Source of the DNA: Planctomycetota bacterium
Lineage (GTDB): Bacteria; Planctomycetota; UBA1135; GCA-002686595
Assembly (NCBI GenBank): GCA_002686595.1
Contig: NYXZ01000059.1
Span: 1-39,230, forward strand
DNA: 39,230 bases
Reading direction: 5' to 3'
The translations under genes were made by a program, and so were the position numbers. The notes below the pieces were generated by a model that saw nothing but the letters and a program-made list of their open reading frames with translations, ran no database searches and had not been told where the DNA came from. Each line of letters begins with the position of its first letter. Position 1 is the stretch's first letter. Below, piece after piece: positions 1-7,809 of the stretch.

Positions 1-1478
1 GCGTGGAAGCCCAGACCGTGGCCAACGCCTACCTGGCGGTCGAGAGCAACCTGGAAATCCTGCCCGTCCTGAACAAGGTCGACCTGGCCCACGCGCGGCC
101 CGAGGAGATCTCTGAGGAAATCGAAAACAGTTTGGGCATCGACGCCACCGACGCCCTGGCGGTTTCCGCCAAGACCGGCCTGGGCGTGGGAGCCGTGCTC
201 GACCGCATCGTGGAGCGCATCCCGGCTCCCACCGGCAATCCCAAAGCGCCTCTGCGGGCCCTGATCTTCGATGCCACCTACGACGAGTACCGCGGCATCA
301 TCGTCTACCTGCGAGTGATGGACGGCACCATCAATAAGCGCGACTCGATCCTGATGATGGGCACCGAGAAGGTCTATGAAACCGTCGAACTCGGTCGCTT
401 TTCGCCCAAGATGGTGCGCGCCGACACGCTGGTGGCGGGCGAGGTGGGCTACTTCGTATCCAACATCAAACGCCTGGGCGATGTGCGCATCGGTGACACG
501 ATGACCATTCACCGCGGTCCAAAAGTGGAGATGTTGCCGGGTTACGAGGAGCCCCAGCACATGGTCTACGCGGACTTCTACCCCACCAACCCCGGTGACT
601 ACGAGACCCTGCGGGACGCCCTGGGCTCTCTTTCACTGTCGGACTCCAGCCTGTCCTACGAACCCGAGTCCTCCGAGGCCCTGGGCTTCGGCTTCCGCTG
701 CGGATTCCTGGGCCTGCTCCACATGGAGATCATCCAGCAGCGCCTGGAACGGGAACACGATCTGGACATGATCCAGACAGCGCCCTCGGTGACCTACAAG
801 ATCGTGCTCGAAGACGGCAGCGAGGAGTGGGTGCGTTCCCCCGGCCAGTTGCCGGATCCGGACAAGTTCGACGATCTCTGCGAACCCATCGCCCGCGCCA
901 GCATCCTGCTGCCCACGGAGCACATCGGGTCCATGATGACCATCGCCGCCGATCACCGCGGCACCTTCGTGCGCCAGGATCACCTCTCCCCCACGCGCGT
1001 ACAGCTCGAATACGACATTCCCCTGGCGGAGATCATCTACGACTTCTACGACAAACTGAAGAGCGCCACGCGCGGCTACGGCACACTCAACTACGACATC
1101 ACGCACTACAAGCCGGATGACCTGGTCAAGATGTCGATCCTGGTGAACGCCAAGCCCGTGGACGCCCTCTCGTCCATTTGCCACCGCAACCAGGCGGATT
1201 TCAGGGGGCGCGCCATCCTGAAGAAGCTGCGCAAGGAAATCCCCCGACACATGTTCGAAGTGCGTCTGCAAGCGGCCGTCGGCTCTCGCATCATCGCCCG
1301 CGAATCCATCGCCGCCCTGCGCAAGGATGTGACCGCCAAGTGTTATGGAGGCGACATCAGCCGCAAGCGCAAGCTGCTTGAGAAGCAGAAGGCCGGCAAG
1401 CGCCGCATGCGTCAGGTGGGCAATGTGGACATCCCCCAGAAGGCCTTCCTCTCGGTCCTGGGAGGCGACGACAAGTGA
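1..1478 (+). CDS. lepA: Elongation factor 4 (LepA), 3' part, N-terminus outside window
   Basis: This is the C-terminal ~490 residues of the ribosomal back-translocase GTPase LepA/EF4, which acts on stalled or mispositioned ribosomes; full-length proteins are about 600 residues. The reading frame is open through the window edge, so the GTG at position 3 is an internal valine, not the start. What remains of the G domain includes the G4 motif NKVD (near residue 25) and the SAKTG G5 motif. It is followed by the beta-barrel domain, the EF-G-like domains with the LepA hallmark FRCGFLGLLHMEI, and the Lys/Arg-rich LepA-specific C-terminal domain. The TGA stop overlaps the GTG start of lepB (GTGA, 4 nt), the common lepA-lepB arrangement that couples translation of the two genes. 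Identification is very secure. Confidence 0.97.
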   Translation, partial: VEAQTVANAYLAVESNLEILPVLNKVDLAHARPEEISEEIENSLGIDATDALAVSAKTGLGVGAVLDRIVERIPAPTGNPKAPLRALIFDATYDEYRGIIVYLRVMDGTINKRDSILMMGTEKVYETVELGRFSPKMVRADTLVAGEVGYFVSNIKRLGDVRIGDTMTIHRGPKVEMLPGYEEPQHMVYADFYPTNPGDYETLRDALGSLSLSDSSLSYEPESSEALGFGFRCGFLGLLHMEIIQQRLEREHDLDMIQTAPSVTYKIVLEDGSEEWVRSPGQLPDPDKFDDLCEPIARASILLPTEHIGSMMTIAADHRGTFVRQDHLSPTRVQLEYDIPLAEIIYDFYDKLKSATRGYGTLNYDITHYKPDDLVKMSILVNAKPVDALSSICHRNQADFRGRAILKKLRKEIPRHMFEVRLQAAVGSRIIARESIAALRKDVTAKCYGGDISRKRKLLEKQKAGKRRMRQVGNVDIPQKAFLSVLGGDDK

Positions 1479-2908
1479 GCGCCAAAACGGCACATACAAG
1501 CCGCCCCTGGCGCGAGAACATCGAGGCCATCACGATGGCCATCGTCGTCGCCATTCTGCTCAAGTACTTCATCGTCGAGGCCTACAAGATCCCCACCGGT
1601 TCCATGCAGCCGACGCTGATGGGGAACACGGACACGGGCATCTTCGATCGCGTGCTGGTGGACAAGCTCTCCTATCACTACCGCGACCCGGAGCGCTGGG
1701 AGGTCGCCGTCTTCAAGTACCCCTTGAACCGCACCAAGAACTTCATCAAGCGCATCGTCGGCATGCCCGGCGAGGAGCTCATGATCCGCCACGGGGATCT
1801 CTGGACGCGCACACCCGGGGAAGGTGAATGGACTATCCTGCGGCGTCCGCGCCCAGTGCAGCTCGAAGTTTGGAAGGAGTTGGAGACGGCCCGCAACTGG
1901 AAACCGAGCCCCGGCACAAGTGGCTGGAGTCTCTCGGAAAACGGCCTGCGCGCCCGGGGTAACGGCAGCATGCGCTTCCCCCGCGACGGCAGCGCGATCA
2001 TGGATAACTACACGGACGGTTATCCCGGCGATACGCCCTCCAAGATTCGTCACCGCGCCGGCCGTTCAGGCCAGCACGCCGTGGGCGACCTGCGCCTGGC
2101 CGGTACGCTTACTGCGCTACCGGGCCTGGAGGAGCTGGTGCTGGAGTTCAAGGAGGGACGGCGCTCATACCGCTTCAGCCTGCCCGGCCCGGCCGCGGAC
2201 CCCCAGGCCACGGCCCGCGTGAGCGCCACGCTCGGCACGGGGCAGGTAGATTTATTGGAAGCCAGCGGGCGCTTCCCATTCCGCCTAGCCGCCGGCGAAG
2301 CGGTGGAAATAGATGCCCAGAACATGGACGACCTGCTCAGCCTGCGGGTGGCTGGGGATGTACTCCTCGAACTGGAGATCGCCCCCGCCACGCACCAGGC
2401 CGCCTCCATCGCCATCCACGCCCTCGGCGAAAACGGCGCCGACAGCGCCGACAGCGCCAACGGCTCCGGAGCGGACCTCGACGAGCTGCGAGTCTTCCGC
2501 GACATCTACTACCTCTCCGACAATGTGAAGGTTTGGAACTGGCCCATTCCCGAGGGTCATTATGTGGTCCTGGGTGACAACACTCAGGATTCCGCCGACA
2601 GTCGCGAGTGGACCTTCGCCCGTTACGAGGTGCGCCCAGAGGTGGGCTCGGACGAGGTCCAGGTTCTGCGCGGCGACTACCGGCCCCGGGAAAACCCCAT
2701 CGTGCTCCCCGGCGGCGAAGACGGCCCCCAGATCTTCCTGAGGGACGAGTGGGGCGAACTCCACACCTTCCCAGGCCGTCTGGCCCGCAAGCTGGCCCCC
2801 ACCCAGGCCTCCCTGGTTCCGCGAGAGCTGGTGGTTGGCCGGGCGGTGCTCGTTTTTTGGCCCATGGCACCCTCCCTGAGCGTCTATCGGATGCACTGGG
2901 TGCACTGA
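1475..2908 (+). CDS. lepB: Signal peptidase I with large insertion
   Basis: Type I signal peptidase, a membrane-anchored Ser/Lys protease that removes signal peptides from exported proteins. One N-terminal membrane segment (about residues 17-34) precedes the catalytic-serine box GSMQPTL (Ser43). The catalytic lysine is probably Lys92 in IKRIVGMPGE, and the conserved GDN..DSADSREW box is at 368-380. The C-terminal VGRAVLVFWP strand is near 455-464. At 477 residues it is much longer than the ~320-residue E. coli enzyme. The extra ~230 residues (about 110-340) lie between the Lys box and the GDN box and look like one or more beta-rich domains of unknown role. A short 9-bp tandem repeat (gccgacagc, 2438-2455) encodes an ADS-ADS stretch in the insertion. 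The GTG start overlaps the lepA stop. Long signal peptidases of this style are familiar in Planctomycetota (recalled, not searched). Confidence 0.93.
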   Translation: MSAKTAHTSRPWRENIEAITMAIVVAILLKYFIVEAYKIPTGSMQPTLMGNTDTGIFDRVLVDKLSYHYRDPERWEVAVFKYPLNRTKNFIKRIVGMPGEELMIRHGDLWTRTPGEGEWTILRRPRPVQLEVWKELETARNWKPSPGTSGWSLSENGLRARGNGSMRFPRDGSAIMDNYTDGYPGDTPSKIRHRAGRSGQHAVGDLRLAGTLTALPGLEELVLEFKEGRRSYRFSLPGPAADPQATARVSATLGTGQVDLLEASGRFPFRLAAGEAVEIDAQNMDDLLSLRVAGDVLLELEIAPATHQAASIAIHALGENGADSADSANGSGADLDELRVFRDIYYLSDNVKVWNWPIPEGHYVVLGDNTQDSADSREWTFARYEVRPEVGSDEVQVLRGDYRPRENPIVLPGGEDGPQIFLRDEWGELHTFPGRLARKLAPTQASLVPRELVVGRAVLVFWPMAPSLSVYRMHWVH

Positions 2909-2941
2909 TCCGGCTTTGCCAGCGGTCGCCCAAACACCTGG

Positions 2942-2950
2942 TTATCCACA
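2942..2950 (+). promoter_or_regulatory. DnaA box, perfect consensus
   Basis: Exact match to the bacterial DnaA-box consensus TTATCCACA. Two exact copies of this 9-mer within one ~590-bp non-coding gap is far above chance, and I noticed no other copy in the window by eye. Confidence 0.6.
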
Positions 2951-3041
2951 AGTCTGGGGGCGGCCCAGTTGGAGACGAAGCCACCTTCCTATTGGGTAAT
3001 ATACCCCACGGTGAGGCGCTATTACACGCCTCCGATTGGCC

Positions 3042-3059
3042 GCGTGGCGTTGGCCACGC
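3042..3059. other. Small perfect hairpin in the gap after lepB
   Basis: GCGTGGC and GCCACGC form a perfect 7-bp stem around the loop GTTG. No U-run follows on either strand, so it is not a typical intrinsic terminator; it may be a structured leader or a weak terminator for lepAB. Confidence 0.35.
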
Positions 3060-3194
3060 AGCCATAACATCCTTTAGGGCAAAGCATTACATTATCGCGC
3101 CGCGCCCCCCGCAAGGTCCCGTTCTATCCCAGCCGCAAATCCCAAACTGTTTTGCGATTCCCAAGAGGATGGCGGCGCGGGGCCCTGCCCGTAG

Positions 3195-3214
3195 ATACCC
3201 ACAGGTTATCCACA
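3195..3214 (+). promoter_or_regulatory. DnaA box pair (one perfect, one degenerate)
   Basis: TTATCCACA at 3206-3214 is an exact DnaA-box match. ATACCCACA at 3195-3203 differs at two positions and lies 11 bp upstream in the same orientation, about one helical turn. The two share a direct repeat CCACAGG. Such spacing suits cooperative DnaA binding, but the weaker site may be fortuitous. Confidence 0.5.
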
Positions 3215-3501
3215 GGCAAAAATGTCCCCTTTTTCCCTTGCCAAGGTTGCCCGGGAGCCCGTCACCCCCAATATCGAAGTCGCAGTTGCCAGGACCCTAG
3301 CGCGCTCCCTGGCCCCAGCTTGATTCAGCCCTCTTCACCGAGCCGCCCAGGGACCTATGCCCCCCCATGGCCCCTCCAGAGTAGGAGCTCCGGGCATCGG
3401 GCCGATTGCGCGTTCTGGTGGGAATGCAGGGGCCAGATGTGGGTTAGACTCGCGCCGGATTGCCCAGCGTCGGCCCTCCGCACACGCCCCACACCCCCGC
3501 C

Positions 3502-4257
3502 ATGCCCTCCACCGGATCGGAACACCTCCTCGAAGTCAGCGGCCTGGTAAAGGCCTTCGACGGGCGGCGCGTGGTGGACGGCGTCGGCTTCCACGTGGAC
3601 CAGGGCGAAATCGTCGGCCTCCTCGGACCCAACGGCGCGGGCAAGACCACCAGCTTCCGCATGACCGTCGGCCTGCTGCACCCGGACGAGGGCCAGGTAC
3701 ACCTGAACGGCCAGGAATGCTCACGCCTGCCCATGTACCGGCGGGCGCGGGTGGGCATGGGCTACCTGCCCCAGGAACCGTCGGTCTTCCGGCGCATGAC
3801 CGTGCGCGGGAACATTCTGGCGGTGCTCGAAACCCTCAAGCTCACGCGCGCCGACCGGCGCCGGGAAGCGGACCGCCTGCTGGAGGAACTGGAGCTATCC
3901 CACCTGGGTAAGCACCGGGCCGACACCCTCTCCGGAGGCGAACGCCGTCGCCTTGAACTCTCCCGCGCCCTGGCCACGCGCCCCTCCCTGTTGCTGCTCG
4001 ACGAACCCTTCGCCGGCGTTGACCCCATCAATGTCCAAGAGATCCAGGGCCTCATCTCCCAGATGCGCCAGCGCGGGATCGGAGTTCTGATCACCGACCA
4101 CAATGTGCGCGAGACCCTGGAGACCACCGACCGCGCCTACATCATCCACGCGGGCCAGATTCTGCGAGAGGGCTCAGCCGCGGAACTAGTGGATGACCGG
4201 GAAGTCCGCAGGGTTTACCTCGGAGAAAACTTCGACCGGACAGTGTCAAGCAGTTGA
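3502..4257 (+). CDS. lptB: LPS export ABC transporter ATPase LptB
   Basis: Cytoplasmic ATPase of the Lpt machinery that drives lipopolysaccharide from the inner to the outer membrane. I start it at the ATG at 3502 (251 aa); an in-frame TTG at 3460 would add a proline-rich tail that does not resemble the family. Walker A GPNGAGKTT is at residues 42-50, the signature LSGGERRR near 143, and Walker B LLLLDEPFAG near 164. The LptB-typical ITDHNVRETL with the H-loop histidine follows near 197. Phrases such as YLPQEPSVFRRMTV and EPFAGVDPI favour LptB over the related branched-chain amino acid ATPases. No lptA, lptC, lptF or lptG lies next to it. Its presence implies a Gram-negative-type envelope. 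Confidence 0.88.
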   Translation: MPSTGSEHLLEVSGLVKAFDGRRVVDGVGFHVDQGEIVGLLGPNGAGKTTSFRMTVGLLHPDEGQVHLNGQECSRLPMYRRARVGMGYLPQEPSVFRRMTVRGNILAVLETLKLTRADRRREADRLLEELELSHLGKHRADTLSGGERRRLELSRALATRPSLLLLDEPFAGVDPINVQEIQGLISQMRQRGIGVLITDHNVRETLETTDRAYIIHAGQILREGSAAELVDDREVRRVYLGENFDRTVSSS

Positions 4258-4301
4258 CCCGCCGGGGGGCGCCCGCCCAGGCCGAAGAGGCCCGCCACGG
4301 G

Positions 4302-4330
4302 TTGCCTCTGGTCCAGGACAGCGTTATCTT
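4302..4330 (+). promoter_or_regulatory. Possible housekeeping promoter for etfBA
   Basis: TTGCCT (4302-4307) and TATCTT (4325-4330) are separated by exactly 17 bp and lie about 45 nt before the etfB ATG. Each hexamer matches the sigma-70 consensus at four of six positions. Plausible but unproven. Confidence 0.4.
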
Positions 4331-4375
4331 ATTTGCCACTAAACCCGCCTCCGGACAGCCGAAAGCACATATTCC

Positions 4376-5122
4376 ATGAAGATCGTCGCCTGCATCAAAC
4401 GCGTCCCCTCTACCGAGGCCACGGCCAAACTCTCACCCGATGGCCGCGGCGTGGACACGGCCAACCTCGCCTACATGACCTCCTTTTACGACGAGATCGC
4501 CGTGGAGCAGGCCGTGCTCACCAAGGAGGCCAGCGGTGGCGAGGTCACGGTCCTGACCATTGGCCCCGCCGAGGCTTCCAAGGAAGTGCGCGAGTGCATC
4601 GCCAAGGGCGCCGACGCCGGCATCATCATGACCGATCCCGAATGGGGCAGCCGCGACAACCTTTCCACCGCCAAGGTCCTGGCCGCCAAGCTCGGCGAAC
4701 TTGATGCTGAGCTGTGCTTCATGGGCCGCGTGGCCACGGACCGCGACAGCGCTTCCGTGGGCCCGATGGTCGCCACCTTGCTCGGTTGGTCGTGCGTCAC
4801 GGATGTGGTCGCACTCTCCCTGGAGGACGGCACCGCCCAGCGCGAAACAGAACAGGGCCTGGAGACCATCAGCTTCTCCCTGCCCGCGGTCATCACCTGT
4901 GACAAGGGCCTCAACGAGCCGCGCTACGCCGGCCTCAAGGGCATCATGGCCGCCAAGAAAAAGCCCCTGGAGGAAGTAGCCTTCGAGGAGGTCCCCTCCC
5001 AGATCAGCACCGCATCCCTCGCCCTGCCCGCGGAACGCTCCGAGGGGCGCATCGTCGGCGAAGGCCCGGACGCCGTCCCGGCCTTGATGGAAGCCCTCCG
5101 CAACGAAGCCCAAGCCCTTTAG
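4376..5122 (+). CDS. etfB: Electron transfer flavoprotein beta subunit
   Basis: Small subunit of the FAD-containing electron transfer flavoprotein, which collects electrons from acyl-CoA and related dehydrogenases and passes them to the quinone pool through ETF:quinone oxidoreductase. The 248-residue length is normal. The start MKIVACIKRVP is typical of the family. So are the central RVATDRDSASVGPMVATLLGW region, used for AMP/FAD-domain packing, and LNEPRYAGLKGIMAAKKK near residues 180-200. The next gene, etfA, starts 16 nt downstream, so the two form an operon. No ETF dehydrogenase or acyl-CoA dehydrogenase gene is adjacent. Identification is secure; the partner dehydrogenase is unknown. Confidence 0.95.
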   Translation: MKIVACIKRVPSTEATAKLSPDGRGVDTANLAYMTSFYDEIAVEQAVLTKEASGGEVTVLTIGPAEASKEVRECIAKGADAGIIMTDPEWGSRDNLSTAKVLAAKLGELDAELCFMGRVATDRDSASVGPMVATLLGWSCVTDVVALSLEDGTAQRETEQGLETISFSLPAVITCDKGLNEPRYAGLKGIMAAKKKPLEEVAFEEVPSQISTASLALPAERSEGRIVGEGPDAVPALMEALRNEAQAL

Positions 5123-5138
5123 GCCACCAACACCCGCC

Positions 5139-6095
5139 ATGACAACTGCCATCGTCTTCGTCGAACACTCGGACAACGCCCCGCGTCGCGCCAGCTTGGA
5201 ATGCCTGGGCGCCGCTACATCCCTGACTGACTCCGTGGTCGCCGTACTCTCCGGGGCCGGCGCCGAAGAAGCGGCCAAGGCCCTGGGCGCCCACGGCGCC
5301 GGCCGCGCCATCTGTCTGCCCGGCAGCGACCCCTTCAGCCCCGACGGTCTGGCGCGGGACGTGGCCGCCGTGGTTGGCGAGCAGGGCGGCGGAATCTTCT
5401 TGGCCGCCGCCACCAGCCGCGGCCGCGATCTCAGCCCGCGCGTGGCGGCCCTGCTCGACTCGGCACTCTTCAGCGATTGCACCGCCCTGGTCCGCGCTGG
5501 CGAATCCCTGCGCGCCACCCGCCCCTGGCTGGCGGGCAAGGTGATCGCAACCCTCGAATCCAGCGGTCCGGTTTTCTGCGCCACAACGCGCCTCAACGCC
5601 TTCAACGCTGCCGAAACCGGCGGCACAATCGAAGTCAGCACCGGCAACTCGGGAGGCGATTTCCGGGAACTGGTCAAGGAGCTCAGCGCCAAGAGCGGTG
5701 GCCAACTCGATGTGAAAGAAGCCCCGGTCGTGATCTCAGGCGGTCGCGGTATGAAGGACGCCGATGGTTTCAAGATCCTCGATGAGCTAGCCGCCGCCTT
5801 CGGCAACGCAGCCGTGGGCGCCAGCCGCGCCGCGGTGGACGCCGGTTGGCGCTCCCACGCGGAACAGGTCGGCCAGACCGGCAAGGTTGTCTCGCCCCAG
5901 CTCTACATCGCCGTGGGTATTTCCGGTGCCATCCAACACCTGGCTGGCATGAAGACTTCCACCACCATTGTGGCCATCAACAAGGACGCCGACGCCCCGA
6001 TCTTCAAGCTCGCCGATTACGGCATCGTGGGCGATGTCTTTGAAGTCGTCCCGGCCCTGACTGCGGCGGTCGCCACGCTCCGCGCCGAAGGCTGA
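5139..6095 (+). CDS. etfA: Electron transfer flavoprotein alpha subunit
   Basis: Large subunit of ETF, which carries most of the FAD-binding site. The 318-residue length is typical. The N-terminal half is the alpha/beta domain that pairs with EtfB. The C-terminal FAD domain carries SRAAVDAGW (near residue 228), then [21 protein letters not shown] and the terminal [20 protein letters not shown] signature. Together with etfB it should form a soluble cytoplasmic heterodimer that feeds reducing equivalents into the quinone pool, from which the Nar and ACIII complexes encoded further along would draw. The operon ends at a strong hairpin 13 nt after the stop. Confidence 0.95.
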   Translation: MTTAIVFVEHSDNAPRRASLECLGAATSLTDSVVAVLSGAGAEEAAKALGAHGAGRAICLPGSDPFSPDGLARDVAAVVGEQGGGIFLAAATSRGRDLSPRVAALLDSALFSDCTALVRAGESLRATRPWLAGKVIATLESSGPVFCATTRLNAFNAAETGGTIEVSTGNSGGDFRELVKELSAKSGGQLDVKEAPVVISGGRGMKDADGFKILDELAAAFGNAAVGASRAAVDAGWRSHAEQVGQTGKVVSPQLYIAVGISGAIQHLAGMKTSTTIVAINKDADAPIFKLADYGIVGDVFEVVPALTAAVATLRAEG

Positions 6096-6107
6096 CGAGC
6101 GCCAGTT

Positions 6108-6167
6108 AGCCAAATACACAGCGGGCCTCGCAAGCAACCGTTTGCGAGGCCCGCTGTGCGTTTGGCT
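6108..6167. terminator. Strong bidirectional terminator hairpin
   Basis: A perfect 17-bp stem (6117-6133 with 6142-6158) has an 8-nt loop. It is extended outward by a further 7 bp (AGCCAAA 6108-6114 with TTTGGCT 6161-6167) across a 2x2 internal bulge. It sits between the convergent etfA (+) and sulfatase-like (-) genes and can terminate both. Confidence 0.85.
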
Positions 6168-6179
6168 ATGGGCCGGTGC

Positions 6180-7667
6180 TTACTTCTCGCCAGCCCCTCC
6201 ATCCCCATCATCCCCATCGGCCCCATCGGCCCCATCGGCCCCATCGGCACCCACATACCCCAGGGCCCGCAGGTGGGCATCGACTGCCGCCGGGACCTGG
6301 GCCTGAGCCGGTGCAGCTGGACGCGCCGCATAGAGCCGCTCCAGTTCGGCCATGGCTTCGAGATAACCGTCCCGCGCCTCCTGTCCCAGACCCTGGGTGA
6401 GATCCTGGCTGGGATGCAGCTCCCGGGGATCGGCCGCGAGGTCGTACCAGGCGAAGGTGCCGCGGCCCATGTCGTCGATGAACTTCCAGCGCTCCGTGCG
6501 CACGGAGCGCATGGCGCGGCCCACGGAGAAGAGCTCGCTGACAGCCGCAACCCCTGGATCGCCGCCGCCCTGCATTGCCGGCAAGAGGCTGCGCCCGCCC
6601 GCCGGCGCCAGGGGCGCCAGATCAGCGAGCTCGAGTAGAGTCGGGGCGATGTCCACGGTCCGCGCCAGGCTGCGCACGCGGGTGCCGGCGGGAATGGCCG
6701 CCGGATAGCGGAGCACCAGGGGCACGCGCAACACTTCCTCAAAGAGCGTCATGCGGTGGGCCTTGCCGCCGTGTTCAAAAAACTCCGTGCCGTGATCCGC
6801 GGTCAAGGCCACCACCGTGTTTTCGAGCAGGCCGCGCTCCTCCAGGGCCGCCAGGATCAGGCCGATGTGGTGGTCAGTCCAACGAATCTCACCGTCGTAC
6901 AGATCCAAGAGGTGTTCGCGGTCGGCGGCTGGCATGTCGGCGTGGATAGCCGGATCGAAAAAGAAATCCTCACCGCTGACGCTGCCCCCGTATTCCCCGG
7001 CAAAGAGCTCGTCGTAGGGGGCCGGCGGCAGGAAATCGAAATGAACATCCCACAGGTGCACGAACATGAAAAACGGCTCGGCCTGCCCATTGCCGCCATC
7101 ACCTCGGCCAGCGAGCCAGCCCAAGACCTCCTCCGTAACCGTCGGACTGGTTACATCTCGGTGAGACGAGTGCATCACCTCGGTGTCCATGGCCCAATCC
7201 TCCGCGGGCTGCCCATCGATGGCGCGGGCGTAGGATGTGCAATTGACGTAGCTGTCGAAGCCCTGGCCGAGGCCAAAGGCCGGGTGCAGGTAGGGTCCCG
7301 AGAAGAAGCCCGTCGTGGCATAACCTCCCTGCTTGAAGCGTTCCGCCAGGGTTGTGAAACCCGGAGCCAGGGCGCGGTCAGAATCCGTGCAGCCGTGGAC
7401 GGAATCCGGCAGGCCGGTGAAGAGCGCGGCGTGGGTGGGCAGGGTCCAGGGCGCGCTGCTGATACAGTCCTCGAAGAGCACTCCCTCCTTGGCCAGCCGG
7501 TCCAGGTGCGGGCTGGTCTCGCGCCCATAGCCGTAGCTTCCCAGGTGATCTGCCCGCAGCATGTCCACGCTGATCAAAAGCACATTGGGCCGCGCCTGCC
7601 CATCGCCGGAACAGGAACTCGCCAGGCAGAGGAGCAGGCTAACTGTGGATTTGCAGCAGGATTTCAT
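6180..7667 (-). CDS. Sulfatase-superfamily hydrolase with Thr at the nucleophile position
   Basis: Exported member of the alkaline phosphatase/sulfatase fold. I start it at the ATG ending at 7667 (495 aa), because MKSCCKSTVSLLLCLASSC is a short signal or lipoprotein-like leader; upstream in-frame codons run into the divergent promoter region. Metal-site residues are visible: Asp35 and Asp40 in VDMLRADH, and TADHGTEFFEHGGKAH further on. At the formylglycine site, however, the sequence is PWTLPTHAALFTG, with Thr75 in place of Cys/Ser and His79 in place of the Arg of C/S-x-P-S-R. It is therefore unlikely to be a formylglycine-dependent sulfatase. A Thr nucleophile is used by phospho- and phosphonohydrolases of the superfamily. 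The C-terminus is a low-complexity Gly/Asp/Ala tail from a tandem repeat. Substrate unknown. Confidence 0.82.
   Translation of the reverse strand: MKSCCKSTVSLLLCLASSCSGDGQARPNVLLISVDMLRADHLGSYGYGRETSPHLDRLAKEGVLFEDCISSAPWTLPTHAALFTGLPDSVHGCTDSDRALAPGFTTLAERFKQGGYATTGFFSGPYLHPAFGLGQGFDSYVNCTSYARAIDGQPAEDWAMDTEVMHSSHRDVTSPTVTEEVLGWLAGRGDGGNGQAEPFFMFVHLWDVHFDFLPPAPYDELFAGEYGGSVSGEDFFFDPAIHADMPAADREHLLDLYDGEIRWTDHHIGLILAALEERGLLENTVVALTADHGTEFFEHGGKAHRMTLFEEVLRVPLVLRYPAAIPAGTRVRSLARTVDIAPTLLELADLAPLAPAGGRSLLPAMQGGGDPGVAAVSELFSVGRAMRSVRTERWKFIDDMGRGTFAWYDLAADPRELHPSQDLTQGLGQEARDGYLEAMAELERLYAARPAAPAQAQVPAAVDAHLRALGYVGADGADGADGADGDDGDGGAGEK
6212..6247. repeat. 9-bp tandem repeat, four perfect units
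   Basis: CCCCATCGG is repeated four times without change near the 3' end of the sulfatase-like gene, with degenerate units beside it. The repeat is in frame and encodes the GAD-GAD-GAD tail, so changes in copy number would lengthen or shorten the C-terminus without a frameshift. Confidence 0.85.
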
Positions 7668-7809
7668 CGGACTGAACCTACGGGGCAGGCGAGCCCCTTT
7701 CCACCTACGGCCAGACTTCAGAGGTGTGGGCAGTCCTTGGCTCGCGGGCGTCTCCCATCTCGCCTGCGGCCCGTGGAATCCACTCCCGGCGCCCCGTAAG
7801 GTCGAGCCC

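Larger units (their letters stand above)
2909..3501. other. Non-coding gap with DnaA boxes (possible origin or DnaA-binding locus)
   Basis: No convincing gene is seen in these 593 bases; open frames here are short, proline/arginine-rich and lack family features. The stretch contains two exact TTATCCACA DnaA-box matches (2942-2950 and 3206-3214) and a weaker one beside the second. A perfect 7-bp stem with a GTTG loop lies at 3042-3059. Part of the gap (about 2990-3100) is more AT-rich than its surroundings. The flanking genes all run in the same direction, so the gap must also hold the lepB terminator and the lptB promoter, neither of which is obvious. An origin function is only a hypothesis. 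Confidence 0.45.

Noticed and set aside
633-1499. Long open frames antisense to lepA and to many other genes
   Set aside because: They are shadows produced by GC-rich codon use; none shows domain motifs, and the sense genes are certain.
3357-3911. Open frame overlapping lptB
   Set aside because: The translation is Arg/Pro/Gly-rich and out of frame with the clear ATPase motifs of lptB.
6212-6247. CRISPR-like array
   Set aside because: The repeats are 9 bp, without spacers, and in frame within a coding region.
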